A stretch of DNA of 64,000 nucleotides from Ziziphus jujuba. Its lineage: Eukaryota > Streptophyta > Magnoliopsida > Rosales > Rhamnaceae. This document shows, in pieces, positions 61,621 to 64,000 of this stretch; positions within the stretch are counted from its first letter, which is position 1, and the number at the start of each line of letters is the position of its first letter. The notes beneath the pieces were generated by a model, which made no database searches, was not told the DNA's origin, and saw nothing but the letters and a program-made list of their open reading frames with translations. The DNA lies in assembly GCF_031755915.1 (NCBI RefSeq), contig NC_083382.1, forward strand, positions 10,719,501-10,783,500, in the 5' to 3' direction. The translations under genes and the position numbers were made by a program.

Positions 61621-64000
61621 CCGATTTTTCATTATATTACGCAACGTACCTGACTGACACAGAATTAAGGGGCATATCGGACATTTTAAGTACAATGCTC
61701 ACAAAATCACGTGCTTGGAAGTTTTTGGTGGCGATGACGTGGCTAATAAAAATCTGTGACAGTAAGGGAGTGAAAGTGGGGCCCAGTTGGCACTTTGATT
61801 TAAAATTAAGAAGTGGATGGGAATTCACGGTTCCAAGATTGCGTTTGGGTCACATGTGGGCCTTTTCTCTCCTCTTTGTCGTCTTCCATTCTACACCGTC
61901 AAACTCCTTTTTATTTTATTTTTATTTATTATTTTATTCAGATTGGATGGAGGATTGAAATCCAAATTATTAAATAAAAGTCAATAAATAAATTCCTAAA
62001 CTGTGCGTACGATTAAGACCACGGTTAACATCTGATTTAACAAGTTTTGTGAATTTAGCCAATTGAGATGACAAGGTTGGTCCATTCCAATTGCCAATTG
62101 CCAAGTTGTTTTTATAAATGGTATAAAATTAATACTGGAGCCTGAAGTGAACTAATTAAAAACGTTTTATATAACCTCCGTCCATTTAAATTTCAACACA
62201 GTATGTATTACAATCCAATAGTAAAAATTATTGTTTTTCTTTTATGAATAATGAATAATGATTATGATTTGGAAACGGCTTTTCTAATATCAAATGGTAA
62301 CAAGTTGTGAGTTTAGCCAATTATATCCCAACTGGCAAGCTTTGTATAGCTATAAATGGTACAAATTAATACTGAAGCCTGAAATGAACTAAAATTTTAA
62401 CACTGTCCGTCAATTTGAATTTTTGGCATAATATAACATGTATTTCTCAATATTCATGATCATCCACATGGCCCACAACCCCCCCTAAACCACCGCAAAT
62501 ATGCTTCCAAAATGGGAAATCAATATTGAATATAGGGAGGTTTCTTTTTTTCTTGACTCTGCCTAGTGATAGAATGATGAATATATTATATAGACTCTAG
62601 ATACAGCAAATGTTGTAACTCAGGATAACCCAAAGGCATGATATATATTCCAAGATGTTGAAAAAGAGATTGAAAAAATGAGGCATATATATATATATAT
62701 ATATTTGGCTTGGATGATTCCTGATAAGCTAGTAGAATGGGAGATGATGAGTCATTCCCTTGGAAAAATATGGACAGATTTTTATTTAGAAGCTTTTGAG
62801 TGTGGTGCTGAAATTAGTGATAGACCTTTGGGAATGCAGTCAAAAGAGTCCCTTTCACATTTCCTACAGATCAAGAAATTTTTGAGTTTTTTTTTTTCTA
62901 TGCTCAATTGTAACATGCTGTTTGTGCGTGAATATATATATACATATACATTTCTTAATATTGATCTTTATATATATGGATTACTATATATATATTTTCA
63001 TAATATATTATCCTCAAAATAAGTATATGGGTGGATATTTTAAGTGAATTATCTTCAATTTAATTTCTAGGAAAAGTATATGGTTAAGTTTTCATAAGTA
63101 TGGTTTTTAAGCATTTATCTATAGTTATTAATTGAATAAGGGAGATGGAAATTTTAGATCATTAAATACAATATCGTCAATTTTGGGAGGCTTTTTTTTT
63201 TTTCTTTCAAAAATTAAAGCTATCTAATCAAGAAACTTCTGCTAGTATCATTAATGTATGCACATTTTAGAATCTCCATAGAAATCCTTAACAAAATTTT
63301 TCTTAGCTCTTCTTAGTTCGTTTTCTAGTTCATAGTTCTATCTTATTTATTTAATAAGGCATCAGAAACCATTTTATTTAGAATTCTCTATTGTTCTTTA
63401 TTTCTAGTTCAATTGCTTGATTATTATTTATTTTATTTTATTTTATTCTACTCAATTTAATATGTTAATTTAAAATGGCATGTCATACACATGGATGGAT
63501 TAAGACTGGGGGCCCATTTTGATTTTTTTTTCAAAATACTTGTATATATTTTATAAAATTAAGCATAACATTAAATATGCCCCCCCCTAAAATTTTGTCA
63601 TTTTCCCTTTAATCTTATCACTTTAAAGCTAATTAGTTATCAATCACAATTATTTTTTTGCCTTAATAAAGTTTATAAACCAAATATTTTGCTTTTATAG
63701 AGCTTATAAATTCTTAAATATCTAATATAAGTTATTATTAGTTATTAATTTATAAGTTTTGTGTTATAAGTAATAAATTGCTATATATCAACCTAATCAG
63801 TTTAAAGTTTTTATGTAGAAAAAAAATTGAGACCTCCTTTCCCACCATAATATTAATTTACACGCCACTATAATATTACTTTACACAATAACAAAAAATA
63901 AAAACAGATTGAAGTTGGTTTCTTATTTTTTATACTGAATGATATTTTTCTTTTCAATTGTTTATAAATAACGGTACCAAATACGTTTTCTATTTTTATT
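61621..64000. other. AT-rich region upstream of the AGPase gene
   Basis: Contains a diverged tandem duplication (62035-62460), a TA microsatellite (62685-62703) and homopolymer runs. A frame at 62678-63022 reads through the TA repeat and has no recognisable domain. No gene called. Confidence 0.5.
62035..62460. repeat. Diverged tandem duplication, period about 245 bp
   Basis: 62035-62215 and 62285-62460 share AACAAGTT-TGTGA-TTTAGCCAATT, TATAAATGGTA-AAATTAATACTG, AGCCTGAA-TGAACTAA and CCGTC-ATTT-AATTT in order. Divergence is substantial, so the duplication is old. Confidence 0.8.

Noticed and set aside
62678..63022. 114-codon plus-strand frame
   Set aside because: Runs through TA microsatellites (IYIYIY) at both ends and has no family match.
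1..64000. CRISPR arrays, operons, bacterial regulatory sites, tRNA or rRNA genes
   Set aside because: The window is eukaryotic nuclear DNA; no regular direct-repeat/spacer array and no convincing cloverleaf or rRNA sequence was seen.

Overview
The window is nuclear DNA of a flowering plant, most likely a eudicot (probably a rosid). The evidence is AT-rich intergenic DNA with many microsatellites and MITE-like repeats, genes of many short exons with GT-AG introns, and products typical of plants: a plastid ADP-glucose pyrophosphorylase small subunit, a vacuolar CAX exchanger, an FPA-like RRM/SPOC protein, a plant matrix metalloproteinase propeptide and a DUF295 F-box protein. A fragment of plant mitochondrial DNA carrying the end of nad5 is also present.

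Four loci have intact coding structures whose exons I could join in frame. They are (1) a C2-domain protein of the At4g24610/At5g65440 type, + strand, cut by the left edge (1-5450); (2) an At4g12640/FPA-like protein with two RRMs and a SPOC domain, - strand (6745-17415), split by a 6.66 kb intron; (3) a vacuolar cation/H+ exchanger of the CAX2/CAX5 type, - strand (20383-23912), 11 coding exons; (4) the plastid ADP-glucose pyrophosphorylase small subunit, - strand (58488-61471), 9 exons. They have no evident shared pathway and form no cluster.

The stretch from about 26.5 to 52 kb is a graveyard of gene fragments. Two diverged copies of one segment lie in the same orientation: copy A (about 26.62-32.29 kb) and copy B (about 39.55-51.90 kb). 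Each carries, in order, a truncated metalloproteinase propeptide gene, pieces of the AGPase small-subunit gene, a piece of an unidentified gene, a repeat rich in CACGTG motifs, and a shared tail. Copy B has since grown by insertion of about 3.7 kb of mitochondrial DNA, a probable solo LTR and a 1.8 kb element with long terminal inverted repeats. Copy A instead carries a 92 bp MITE, a minisatellite and a rearranged fragment of the CAX gene fused to AGPase sequence. Between the copies lie decayed genes for the exosome subunit RRP42 (- strand) and the transcriptional adaptor ADA2 (+ strand).

From 51.9 to 58.4 kb the DNA is AT-rich, with a direct-repeat pair, a possible LTR and a DUF295 F-box pseudogene. 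From 61.6 kb to the right edge I see no convincing gene. I found no tRNA or rRNA gene, no CRISPR array and nothing that I would call a new biological system. The most unusual points are the mosaic segmental duplication, the AGPase-CAX chimera, the mitochondrial insertion with a recognisable group II intron domain V next to nad5 exon e, and a triplicated splice acceptor with a decoy exon in the first gene.
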